Below, piece by piece: positions 56,782-64,000 of a stretch of DNA of 64,000 nt; within the stretch, counting starts at the first letter, position 1; each line of letters begins with the position of its first letter. The notes beneath the pieces were generated by a model. It worked only from the letters and a program-made list of their open reading frames with translations. It was not told where the DNA came from and did no database searches. Origin of the DNA: Bacteroidota bacterium (GTDB taxonomy: Bacteria > Bacteroidota > Bacteroidia > AKYH767-A > 2013-40CM-41-45); contig JADJSV010000016.1 of NCBI GenBank assembly GCA_016711505.1, positions 1 through 64,000 on the forward strand. Direction: 5' to 3'. A program made the translations under genes and the position numbers.

Positions 56782-56902
56782 GGTAAGTGGTAAGTGGTGA
56801 GTAGCACTGCTTACTTGATTGCAAAATGACAACTCTGATTTGACGGTAGAAAGTATAAATGAGTAACTAGTGCGACTTACTACTTACCAATTACTACTCA
56901 CC
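56782..56902. repeat. Heptamer-word inverted arms between pepA and pdxA
   Basis: Left: GGTAAGT, GGTAAGT, GGTGAGT (56782-56802). Right: ACTTACT, ACTTACC, AATTACT, ACTCACC (56875-56902), the inverse word. A 12-bp exact inverted match AGTGGTGAGTAG/CTACTCACCACT is included. It fills the 142-nt gap between convergent genes and touches the pdxA stop. Confidence 0.75.
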
Positions 56903-56903
56903 A

Positions 56904-57971
56904 CTATCTGTCACTCGTCTGCTTCGAAAACGCCAGCGGATTCGCATTGATCTCATCGTATTCTTCGCGTTTGGCGAGTACATCGATTGCAGTATAGATA
57001 GCTTCGCGGAATGATTCTTCATTGGCCTCACCTTTTCCTGCGATATCATATGCTGTTCCGTGATCGGGAGATGTCCGGACAACCGGTAAACCTGCTGTGA
57101 AATTTACACCACTTGAAAAGTTGAGTGCTTTGAAAGGTACTAGTCCCTGGTCGTGATACATAGCAAGTACTGCATCGAATTTACGATGAGTGCCTGAACC
57201 GAAAAATCCATCTGCCGAATAAGGACCGTACACATATAATTTATCGTCAAAACACTTTTTAACTGCAGGAATAATAATTTCTGTTTCTTCTTTTCCGATC
57301 AAGCCTGCATCGCCTGCATGTGGATTCAATCCAAGAACTGCGATCTTCGGTTTACGAATTCCGAAATCACGTTTGAGGGAGTCGTTCATCAAACGGATCT
57401 TCTTAATAATCTTTTCTATAGATAAAGTAGCTGCAACATCTTTCACAGGAATATGTCCGGAAACGACAGCGACTTTTAAATTCTCACTGACTAAAAACAT
57501 CAAGTGATCAGGAGCATTAAATTCTTCTGCTAAATATTCTGTATGTCCGTTAAAACGGAATTGATCAGATTGAATATTGCTTTTGTTGATTGGCGCAGTT
57601 ACAAGGACATCAATTTTATTTGCCTTGAGGTCTGCGATTGCATGCTGCAAGGAGAGTAATGCATATTTTCCGCCATCAGCATTTACCTGACCGAATTCCA
57701 CATGAACATCTTCTTCCCAGCAATTGATGACATTGGTTTTTCTTAGAATGATCTCATCAGAACTTTTAACGGTGATATATTGAAAATCGGTAAAGTTCAG
57801 GAGCTTTCTGTGCAGGGAGACCATCTTGTTACTGGCATAAATGACAGGAGTGCAAACCTGGTGCATTCTGCTATCCAGGAAAGTTTTCAGAATGACTTCC
57901 AGTCCGACGCCATTTATATCGCCGCAGGTGATTCCTACCTTAATTCTGCCTTCTTGCTCCGTTTGACTCAT
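56904..57971 (-). CDS. pdxA: 4-hydroxythreonine-4-phosphate dehydrogenase
   Basis: 355 residues. Metal and substrate blocks: GITCGDINGVGLEVILKTFL, VTAPINKSNI, FNGHTEYLAEEF (His), LNPHAGDAGLIGKEE, AMYHDQGLVPFKAL and VVRTSPDHGTAYDIAG. Step of pyridoxal-5-phosphate synthesis by the DXP-dependent route. The C-terminal residues FSKQTSDR are not conserved and lie in the repeat-bordered end. Confidence 0.95.
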   Translation of the reverse strand: MSQTEQEGRIKVGITCGDINGVGLEVILKTFLDSRMHQVCTPVIYASNKMVSLHRKLLNFTDFQYITVKSSDEIILRKTNVINCWEEDVHVEFGQVNADGGKYALLSLQHAIADLKANKIDVLVTAPINKSNIQSDQFRFNGHTEYLAEEFNAPDHLMFLVSENLKVAVVSGHIPVKDVAATLSIEKIIKKIRLMNDSLKRDFGIRKPKIAVLGLNPHAGDAGLIGKEETEIIIPAVKKCFDDKLYVYGPYSADGFFGSGTHRKFDAVLAMYHDQGLVPFKALNFSSGVNFTAGLPVVRTSPDHGTAYDIAGKGEANEESFREAIYTAIDVLAKREEYDEINANPLAFSKQTSDR

Positions 57972-58043
57972 AACTTGATGTGATATTAGGGTGCAAACAT
58001 ACCTTTTCGGGGGGACAAATTCAATGAATAGCGGGGTTATTTA

Positions 58044-58190
58044 TTTCCCGCAGATTTGCGCAGAATACGCAGAAAAACCGCAGAATTAATATCAACACAA
58101 GAACACAAGTTCACAATAAGAACACGGAATTTAATACGTCTTATATTCCGTGTTCTTTTGTGATCTAAGTGCCCTTATGTTTAATTTTTA
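58044..58190. repeat. CTGCG half-element joined to a CACTAAG-like palindrome
   Basis: TTTCCCGCAGATTTGCGCAG and following words (58044-58087) equal one arm of 49258-49336. Directly after, AACACAAGAACACAAG and AAGAACACGGAAT / ATTCCGTGTTCTT (13-bp perfect arms, about 58117-58157) form a diverged relative of the CACTAAG palindromes, to 58190. Lies between pdxA's start and the esterase stop. Confidence 0.7.
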
Positions 58191-59441
58191 GTTACGAACC
58201 AGCTTCCTCACTTCCACCCTCTCACCCATTTGAATCGACACAAAGTACGATCCGCGAGAAAGAACAGAAACATCGATAATACTTTTCGAAGAGTTGGTTT
58301 TCTGAGACAAAACTTCTTTACCTAAAAGGTCATAAATTCTGACCGAAGAAATTTTTTCTGAACTATTCTTTAATTCCAGTACAAGATCTGACGTTGCCGG
58401 ATTCGGATACATTTCAAAAGAACGATCGATCTCATTTACTGCTGTATTGAGATTGAAAGTATTCGGCAATGGATTCGGATCTGAAGGTGTACAGCCTAAT
58501 TGCGAATACAAAAAGTTACTGACGAACCGGACAGTTGTATCCATGTAAGCAACATTTGAATAATAAGGAACATGATCAGCTCCGAAAAAAGTATACATCT
58601 GATTTGTTATTCCGATTGAATCTGCATAGGCAGAAATGGAATAGCTGCCATCGACTTGCATGATTGGAAAAACACCAAGTAAGTTTATTATAGCTGTTGC
58701 ATAAGGCACAACAGCGTCAGCAGTTCCGTGCATAGTTACAACAGGAACGTCTGTAATTTTCATCCATGTTTTATTTCCAAGTGCTCCGCAAAGATCAACC
58801 ACTGCATTTACTTCCGAAGAGTAACCAGGATTTCCGGAATTGCCTTCGATATCTCCTAAGATTGAAGTATCAATTGTAGATGGAAGTTCACTGTATTCAT
58901 TTAAGTAGGCAAGATGCAAAGCAGTAAATGCACCGGCAGAACTTCCTCCGGCAAAAATAATATTCGGATCGATCTTGTATTCATTTGCTGTTGCAGCATC
59001 CTTTCTGAAAAATCTGATAGCAGCTTTCAGATCCTGCACTGCACGAAATACTGTTGACGTTGTATTAGCTTCATTGTAAGGAAAACTAATTCCCAGACGA
59101 TAATTTATAGATGCGCAAACGTATCCGCGTTTTGAAAAATGTTCAGACAATCTCTGAACATCCAGATCGTTTTTTGTTCCACTTAAAAAACTACCGCCAT
59201 GGACCCAGACTATGAGAGGTCGTTGAGCCATCGTATCACCTTCCGGCTGGTAGATATCCATTGTCAGAACAGTATTTAATCCGTTGTAATCAAGGTTTGC
59301 ACCATAAGTGACATTCAATGTAGTATCAAATCCGGAAAAAACTTCTGTGTCAAATCTGCCGGATGAACAATCAACCAGTTGCGCTTGAGCTTCAGAAATA
59401 AATAGCAATGATGTTAGCAGGAGTAAGTAAACTTTATTCAT
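58188..59441 (-). CDS. Secreted alpha/beta hydrolase (carboxylesterase-like) with T9SS type A domain
   Basis: 417 residues. Signal peptide MNKVYLLLLTSLLFISEAQA. Esterase/BD-FAE fold: TMDIYQPEG, oxyanion HGGSF (81-85), YRLGISFP, nucleophile S168 in AGGSSAGAF, acid D242 in HGTADAVVP and H290 in GADHVPYY, so the triad looks complete. Sorting domain at 335-417 (FEMYPNPATSDLVLEL, RIYDLLGKEVLSQK, LSRGSYFVSIQMGERVEVRK). Probably a surface or released esterase for polysaccharide acyl groups or similar; substrate unknown. Paralogue of the next gene upstream. Confidence 0.87.
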   Translation of the reverse strand: MNKVYLLLLTSLLFISEAQAQLVDCSSGRFDTEVFSGFDTTLNVTYGANLDYNGLNTVLTMDIYQPEGDTMAQRPLIVWVHGGSFLSGTKNDLDVQRLSEHFSKRGYVCASINYRLGISFPYNEANTTSTVFRAVQDLKAAIRFFRKDAATANEYKIDPNIIFAGGSSAGAFTALHLAYLNEYSELPSTIDTSILGDIEGNSGNPGYSSEVNAVVDLCGALGNKTWMKITDVPVVTMHGTADAVVPYATAIINLLGVFPIMQVDGSYSISAYADSIGITNQMYTFFGADHVPYYSNVAYMDTTVRFVSNFLYSQLGCTPSDPNPLPNTFNLNTAVNEIDRSFEMYPNPATSDLVLELKNSSEKISSVRIYDLLGKEVLSQKTNSSKSIIDVSVLSRGSYFVSIQMGERVEVRKLVRN

Positions 59442-59470
59442 CAGTATTAATTTTGAGAGAAAGATAATAA

Positions 59471-59508
59471 AAAAAGGCGGTCAATCGATTTGATAGCCGC
59501 CTTTTTTA
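59471..59508 (-). terminator. Rho-independent terminator
   Basis: AAAAAAGGCGG / CCGCCTTTTTT (59471-59481, 59498-59508), 11-bp stem with a 16-nt loop. Placed after the stop of the 59553-61109 gene on the minus strand, where the right arm's complement ends in T6. Confidence 0.8.
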
Positions 59509-59552
59509 AAAATCTTTCACTCTGAATTTATTATTCAGAAGGAAATCAAATA

Positions 59553-61109
59553 TTATTGAAGAGAGATTCTTTTGCTTACTGTTCCTTTATCTGTAGAAAT
59601 TCTGACAATGTAAATTCCATTCGACAAGTTTCCTCTTGAGAAAGTCGAATTGGATCCTGTCAGATTATCTTTTTTCCAGATGAGTCTGCCTGTGATATCA
59701 GATAGTTCAACTGATTTCAGATTCAGATTTGTTCCATCAGCAGAAACTGTGAATTGTGTTGAAGCCGGATTCGGATAAACTGAAACAACTTTGTTCAGAA
59801 GAGATTCTGAAATTCCATCAGGCAATCCAAGACAATATACTATACGAGGATTTACATAATTCTGAATAGTGTCAATGTATGCCAAAGCTTTTGCTTTTGA
59901 CATATCAGGATTTGTACCTAAACCATTAACGTAAGCCTGAGTTCCGGCAGAAGCTGACAAACCTACTGCTTGCGCATATACAGTCAAAGCAGTTGAATCA
60001 TACCATTCCCATGGACCTGCTTCACCCGGAGCAAATGGAGGTGTTGGTCTTTGGAAAGGGAACAATCCGTCTTCTCCACCATTGATTGCATTTGCAGCCA
60101 ATGTATATGGATCAGTGAAACCGGCAAGATTGAAACATGCATTGTTACCTAATAGATTTGATTTTGTAATTACAGTCTGACTTCCGCTAACGTCCACAAC
60201 GAATTGTGGTGGAGTTGTCGGAACATAAACCGGTCCGTCACCATATGGTGCGAATGGGTCATTTGTTACATGGAAGCCAACCATAGGAGCATCACCTGCT
60301 TCTAACCAAGAGCTATCACCAAGAGCGCCGCCCATATTTACAATAAAACTTACTCTTGAACTATAACCAACGTGATTATTCGGATTGTTTAATTGCGGAA
60401 TACCACCATAAGCATCAAAATCACCAAGAGCAGCCTGATTTACATAAGGCTGACCAATCACAAATCCATAAGCTGCATTTGTTGTATTCGACAAGAATTT
60501 TGGAAGCTGGATCTCTGATGGTTTATCAAGAGTTGCATAAGCCATAGCAATATATCCACCTGTTCCTTGCCCTGCAAGAATGATATTGTTTGTATCGATA
60601 TCAAAAGTATTTCCTGATGTCATAGCATCTTCATAGAAATAACGAACACAAACTTTTGCATCCTGAATAGCACGATAAACTGCCATTAGCAAAGTACCTG
60701 TACGTACATCCTGATCAGGATCTGTTGGAACCCAACCTTGACGGTAAGTAGCACTGGCAACTACATACCCACGTTTTGCAAATTGAGTACACATTTCTAC
60801 TGCTGCAGAATCACTTTTTCCACCCGTAGGATTTTGATTAAAAACTGCAGGGACAAAACTTCCCGTGTGCAGATAAACGATCAAAGGACGAACCGGTGCA
60901 GCATCACCAACCGGTTGATAGATATCCATTTTAAGATCTTGTGCAGTTGGAGTACCTGTTGGAAAAATTGTGATGTTATTTCCGTAAGTTACGTTTGGTG
61001 TTACTGATACATCAGTGAACACTTCTGTTAAATAGCGCTGCGCATTCATAGTTTGCGTTGCAAACAAAGCAATTGCCAGCATTGACAATTTTAGTAGATT
61101 TTTTTTCAT
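59553..61109 (-). CDS. Esterase-fold T9SS protein lacking the catalytic serine
   Basis: 518 residues from ATG 61107-61109; an upstream ATG would precede the signal peptide MKKNLLKLSMLAIALFATQT. It shares the order of the neighbour: KMDIYQPVG, oxyanion HTGSF (81-85, for HGGSF), ATYRQGWVP, but the nucleophile elbow reads AGQGTGGYI (179-187), without Ser. An Asp is kept (VTNDPFAPYG), while the region corresponding to the active-site His reads GEAGPWEWYDS. Sorting domain at the C-terminus (VSVYPNPASTQFTVSA, LSDITGRLIWKKD, LSNGIYIVRISTDKGTVSKR). Probably a pseudoenzyme, perhaps a binding protein. Confidence 0.82.
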   Translation of the reverse strand: MKKNLLKLSMLAIALFATQTMNAQRYLTEVFTDVSVTPNVTYGNNITIFPTGTPTAQDLKMDIYQPVGDAAPVRPLIVYLHTGSFVPAVFNQNPTGGKSDSAAVEMCTQFAKRGYVVASATYRQGWVPTDPDQDVRTGTLLMAVYRAIQDAKVCVRYFYEDAMTSGNTFDIDTNNIILAGQGTGGYIAMAYATLDKPSEIQLPKFLSNTTNAAYGFVIGQPYVNQAALGDFDAYGGIPQLNNPNNHVGYSSRVSFIVNMGGALGDSSWLEAGDAPMVGFHVTNDPFAPYGDGPVYVPTTPPQFVVDVSGSQTVITKSNLLGNNACFNLAGFTDPYTLAANAINGGEDGLFPFQRPTPPFAPGEAGPWEWYDSTALTVYAQAVGLSASAGTQAYVNGLGTNPDMSKAKALAYIDTIQNYVNPRIVYCLGLPDGISESLLNKVVSVYPNPASTQFTVSADGTNLNLKSVELSDITGRLIWKKDNLTGSNSTFSRGNLSNGIYIVRISTDKGTVSKRISLQ

Positions 61110-61186
61110 AGTCAGATTTTTGGTGATGTAAAAATACACAAAAATTAGCGACAAAAAACATGACAGATTCCTTCATTAAACAAAAA

Positions 61187-61210
61187 AAAGGCCCAATATC
61201 GTGGGCCTTT
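61187..61210 (-). terminator. Rho-independent terminator of the TonB-dependent receptor
   Basis: AAAGGCCCA-ATATCG-TGGGCCTTT, perfect 9-bp stem. On the minus strand it is followed by a long T run (complement of A8 at 61182-61189). Confidence 0.85.
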
Positions 61211-61231
61211 TGCAATAATTTAACAGTTGAA

Positions 61232-64000
61232 CTAATTCAGTGTTACGACAATAGAAGCATATGCCAGTCGCCCTACTAATGGACCACCATATACTTCATA
61301 ATGCAAGTTATTCATGAGATTAGATGCGCCCACTTTAAAAACCGATTTCCATGATGGAATTTTTTTGCTGATCTGGACGTCAACAACATCATAGCTTTCA
61401 ATTTCTCCGGTAAACTGCGGTGAGCCTTCAAATAAAAATCCCTGAACCCACTTGTAATTGATATTATAACTCCAGTTTGAAATTTTTATCTTGTTGAACA
61501 GCATTGCTTCAATATCTCTTCCACCGAAACCTAGATTGTATTTGTTGCGAGGTGTGTTATAAGCAGGAATGATCGGATCATCTGATCCTTGTTTATTCAA
61601 TTCGTTCCATGAATAATTTCCATTTATACTATAAAATTTTCCAATGTAGTAATTCAGTCCTATACTAAATCCCTGTGAGTTTACTTCATCCTGCGAATTA
61701 CTTGCTATTCTGAATACATCATTCAACTCCAGAAAATCACCACCAAATGGAGAGGTACTGGTTGTAACATCTGCTCCGACTACATAACCAATAAAATCAG
61801 TATAAATACTATAGTAAAAATTTGCATCAGCATACAGATTTTTCGTAAGCGAAGCACGGTATCCGACTTCAAACGTTTTTACTTTTTCAGGCTTTACAGG
61901 TCCGATATTGAAATACTCTAATTTATCCAGATCAGGAAAACCGGAGAGATAATCGCGTAATGAAGGAATTGTTACGAGTGAATCATACCCAGTAATATTT
62001 CCAAGCAATTTTGCTCTTCCGACATTGTAATACAAATACTGATCAGTAAGAGTTGGATTTCGGATTGCTGATGAAAAAGATAACCTGACAACGTTTTTTG
62101 GATCAATCGTATAGACAAGTGAAACCGCCGGACTGAACAGCATATCAAAATTCTGGTTTTTATCGGCGCGAAGAGTAAGGTTGATCTTCAATTTTTCCTT
62201 GAGCACTTTTTTCTCCAATCCACTATAAAATCCATATTCATAATTTTCGATTTTTCTTCCGGATGTATCACTGAAAATTGTTCCGTCAGATTGCGGAAGA
62301 TATTTTCTGTAGTTTCCACCTAAGATAACGTCTCCGAATTTTGGTGTAAACTTATATTCTCCTTGTACATGGACTAAGCGTGATTTATCATAAAACTTTG
62401 ATCCGCCTTCTGTAAAAGATCTGCTGGATGTAATTTTATTGAAGAGTGAATCAAATCTCTGAGTACCCGGTTCAAAAAAAGGTATTGCTTTTTGAGAAAC
62501 GCTTGTAAACTCATCAGCATAAGCCCTTGCAGTGTTATGATACAGTTGCAACGTATCATAATAATTGTTCATCAGAAAAGGATTAATTGCTGCGAGATAT
62601 TCTGCATAAAGTCTGTCATAATCCGGATCACCAAATGCAGGCGGGGTTGGAAATCCGGGAAGTGCTTTTAATTTATTGTAATAATCACTTTGTGGCAAAG
62701 ACCAAAAACCTATGTAGTTAGTACTCCATACATAATCATCTTTAGAAGCTTGCTGCAAAAGTAATCCGGTGAAATATGCATCGTAAGATTTTCCTGCATC
62801 TTCATTCGTAGTATATGCTCTGATGAAAAATTTATTTTCCTTGCGATACTCCAGACGATGCTGAAAAAACAAAATGTCTTTCAAACTAAATCTGTTGTCG
62901 CCCTGATAAACTGTTGTACCTGCCCCAAATGCTGAGTTTAAAATAATTTCATTTTTGGATTTCGTTTTGTAATGAAGGCCAACAGATGATTTAAAATTTT
63001 CAGTATTATAATCTACCAGATCTGTTTCCGCATAGCCAGTGCGATAATATGTCATTACACCGGGACGGATCCTTGGGACAGAATTGTAATTACTCGTTGC
63101 ATAATATTCATCACCATAAACATTTACAGCATCATAACCACCGGGGTTTCCCGGACCATCAGGTGAATCAGGAGTTGCGCTCATGTTATTTGCTTCCCAG
63201 TCGTGTGCTTTCATATAAAAGAGATTTACTTTATAAGCAAATCGGTCTTCACCGCTTTTATCTTTGAATGCCTGCGACCAACGCACAGCAGTTTCGATCA
63301 GGTCTCTTTCTCCGGCTTTAAATGAAACTTCAAGTCCCGGTTTCACAAACGGACTTCTTGTGGTCATGGAAATAACACCATTGAAAGCATTCGGACCATA
63401 ATATGCAGAACTGGCTCCTGCAATAAGTTCAACTTTCAAAACATCCAGTTCGCTCGACCCCAAAAAATTCCCTAACGAAAAATTTAATCCCGGTGATTGG
63501 TTGTCGACTCCATCGATTAATTGCAATGAACGAACAGGAGAAGTACTATTGAAACCTCTTGTATTGACAATTGTAAATCCAAGAGATGCACTGGTAAGAT
63601 CAACACCTTTTAATGTACCCAGTGCTTCATAAAATGAATTCTGTGCACTTTGTTTTATTGCAATGAGATCTATGCTTTCAACTGTAAGCGGTGCTTCCTT
63701 TTGTTTTTCAGAGACACGACTTCCTGTAATAGTTACATCTTTCAGATCAACTTTCTTAGAAGAAACTTTTACGTTTAACTCTTTTGTAAAATCGGTTATA
63801 ACTAATTCCTGTGTAGCATATCCAATGGAAGCAATGATCACAGTAATTGGTGCTGTTTGATTTGCAACATCCAGCTCAAAGCGACCATCTACATCTGTGC
63901 TTGCACCAACGTTTGTTCCTTTGATCGAAACGGATGCGCCAATGATGCTTTCACCATTTGTATCGTCTTTGATTATTCCTTTTAATTTTTGCGCTTGTGA
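61232..64000 (-). CDS. TonB-dependent receptor (CarboxypepD_reg-like domain), 5' end beyond the window
   Basis: At least 922 residues; the open frame continues to the window edge. The visible N-terminus SQAQKLKGIIKDDTNGESII and VSIKGTNVGASTDVDGRFEL is the carboxypeptidase-regulatory-like domain after a signal peptide. Then the plug (VTITGSRVSEKQKEAPLTVE, GVDLTSASLGFTIVNTRGFN, LIDGVDNQSPGLNF, IELIAGASSAYYGPNAFNGV) and a 22-strand-type barrel ending YASIVVTLN. Outer-membrane energy-coupled importer; no SusD partner is seen downstream, and the substrate is unknown. Confidence 0.93.
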   Translation of the reverse strand, partial: SQAQKLKGIIKDDTNGESIIGASVSIKGTNVGASTDVDGRFELDVANQTAPITVIIASIGYATQELVITDFTKELNVKVSSKKVDLKDVTITGSRVSEKQKEAPLTVESIDLIAIKQSAQNSFYEALGTLKGVDLTSASLGFTIVNTRGFNSTSPVRSLQLIDGVDNQSPGLNFSLGNFLGSSELDVLKVELIAGASSAYYGPNAFNGVISMTTRSPFVKPGLEVSFKAGERDLIETAVRWSQAFKDKSGEDRFAYKVNLFYMKAHDWEANNMSATPDSPDGPGNPGGYDAVNVYGDEYYATSNYNSVPRIRPGVMTYYRTGYAETDLVDYNTENFKSSVGLHYKTKSKNEIILNSAFGAGTTVYQGDNRFSLKDILFFQHRLEYRKENKFFIRAYTTNEDAGKSYDAYFTGLLLQQASKDDYVWSTNYIGFWSLPQSDYYNKLKALPGFPTPPAFGDPDYDRLYAEYLAAINPFLMNNYYDTLQLYHNTARAYADEFTSVSQKAIPFFEPGTQRFDSLFNKITSSRSFTEGGSKFYDKSRLVHVQGEYKFTPKFGDVILGGNYRKYLPQSDGTIFSDTSGRKIENYEYGFYSGLEKKVLKEKLKINLTLRADKNQNFDMLFSPAVSLVYTIDPKNVVRLSFSSAIRNPTLTDQYLYYNVGRAKLLGNITGYDSLVTIPSLRDYLSGFPDLDKLEYFNIGPVKPEKVKTFEVGYRASLTKNLYADANFYYSIYTDFIGYVVGADVTTSTSPFGGDFLELNDVFRIASNSQDEVNSQGFSIGLNYYIGKFYSINGNYSWNELNKQGSDDPIIPAYNTPRNKYNLGFGGRDIEAMLFNKIKISNWSYNINYKWVQGFLFEGSPQFTGEIESYDVVDVQISKKIPSWKSVFKVGASNLMNNLHYEVYGGPLVGRLAYASIVVTLN

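Overview
The window is about 64 kb of a Bacteroidota chromosome (probably an uncultured Bacteroidia/Chitinophagia-like lineage; the sequence does not let me name a genus). The signs are many type IX secretion (T9SS) cargo proteins with C-terminal sorting domains, TAnnTTTG -7 boxes, a futalosine-type menaquinone gene (mqnC), a NuoG without its molybdopterin domain, GIN/DUF2807 proteins and a SusC/TonB-type receptor. I see no rRNA, tRNA, CRISPR array or recognisable transposase.

Layout. 0.1-8 kb: an ArsR/AHSA1 pair, a nidogen/SprB-repeat T9SS giant, a second T9SS protein, an alpha/beta hydrolase, DUF1801, an unknown exported protein and a DUF808 membrane protein. Every one is broken by one or more 1-nt indels, mostly in homopolymers, so this end looks poorly sequenced. 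8-9.7 kb: a T9SS propeller-like protein. 9.7-11.4 kb: non-coding repeat field. 11.4-19.2 kb: an SOS-mutagenesis-like set (DnaE2-type polymerase, Y-family polymerase, self-cleaving S24 repressor), interrupted by a beta-barrel gene and an exported protein gene. 19.2-23.1 kb: methyltransferase, PPK2, MFS transporter, a minisatellite and a DinB-fold protein. 23.2-32.1 kb: nuoABCDEFGHIJK, without LMN. 32.3-37.1 kb: a TetR-controlled TolC/EmrA/EmrB efflux operon. 37.1-41.1 kb: ECF sigma, anti-sigma and two GIN-domain surface proteins. 41-47 kb: T9SS proteins, L-serine dehydratase, TMEM175 channel, F420-type oxidoreductase. 47-58 kb: lepA, GxxExxY, metF, riboflavin synthase, a gliding-motility-type giant, mqnC, leucyl aminopeptidase, pdxA. 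58-64 kb: two paralogous T9SS esterase-fold proteins and a TonB-dependent receptor that runs off the window.

The most unusual signal is intergenic. Several gene gaps are filled by short tandem words of exactly seven bases, each locus with its own word (RGGTCAR, GGTRAGT, YGTAATT, GTGAAAA), often arranged as inverted arms. In the nuoF-nuoG gap two perfect 28-bp inverted arms, each of four RGGTCAN heptamers, enclose a four-helix-bundle (S23/IVP family) gene. The nuoI-nuoH gap holds the same heptamer design as an empty hairpin. This looks like an unoccupied/occupied pair of one element. Two further palindromic families (CTGCG-rich and CACTAAG-rich) are scattered across the window.

Single-base indels in dnaE, nuoD, the GIN-barrel gene and others outside the left end are annotated as one gene each with the break stated. 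I cannot tell sequencing error from real mutation by eye.
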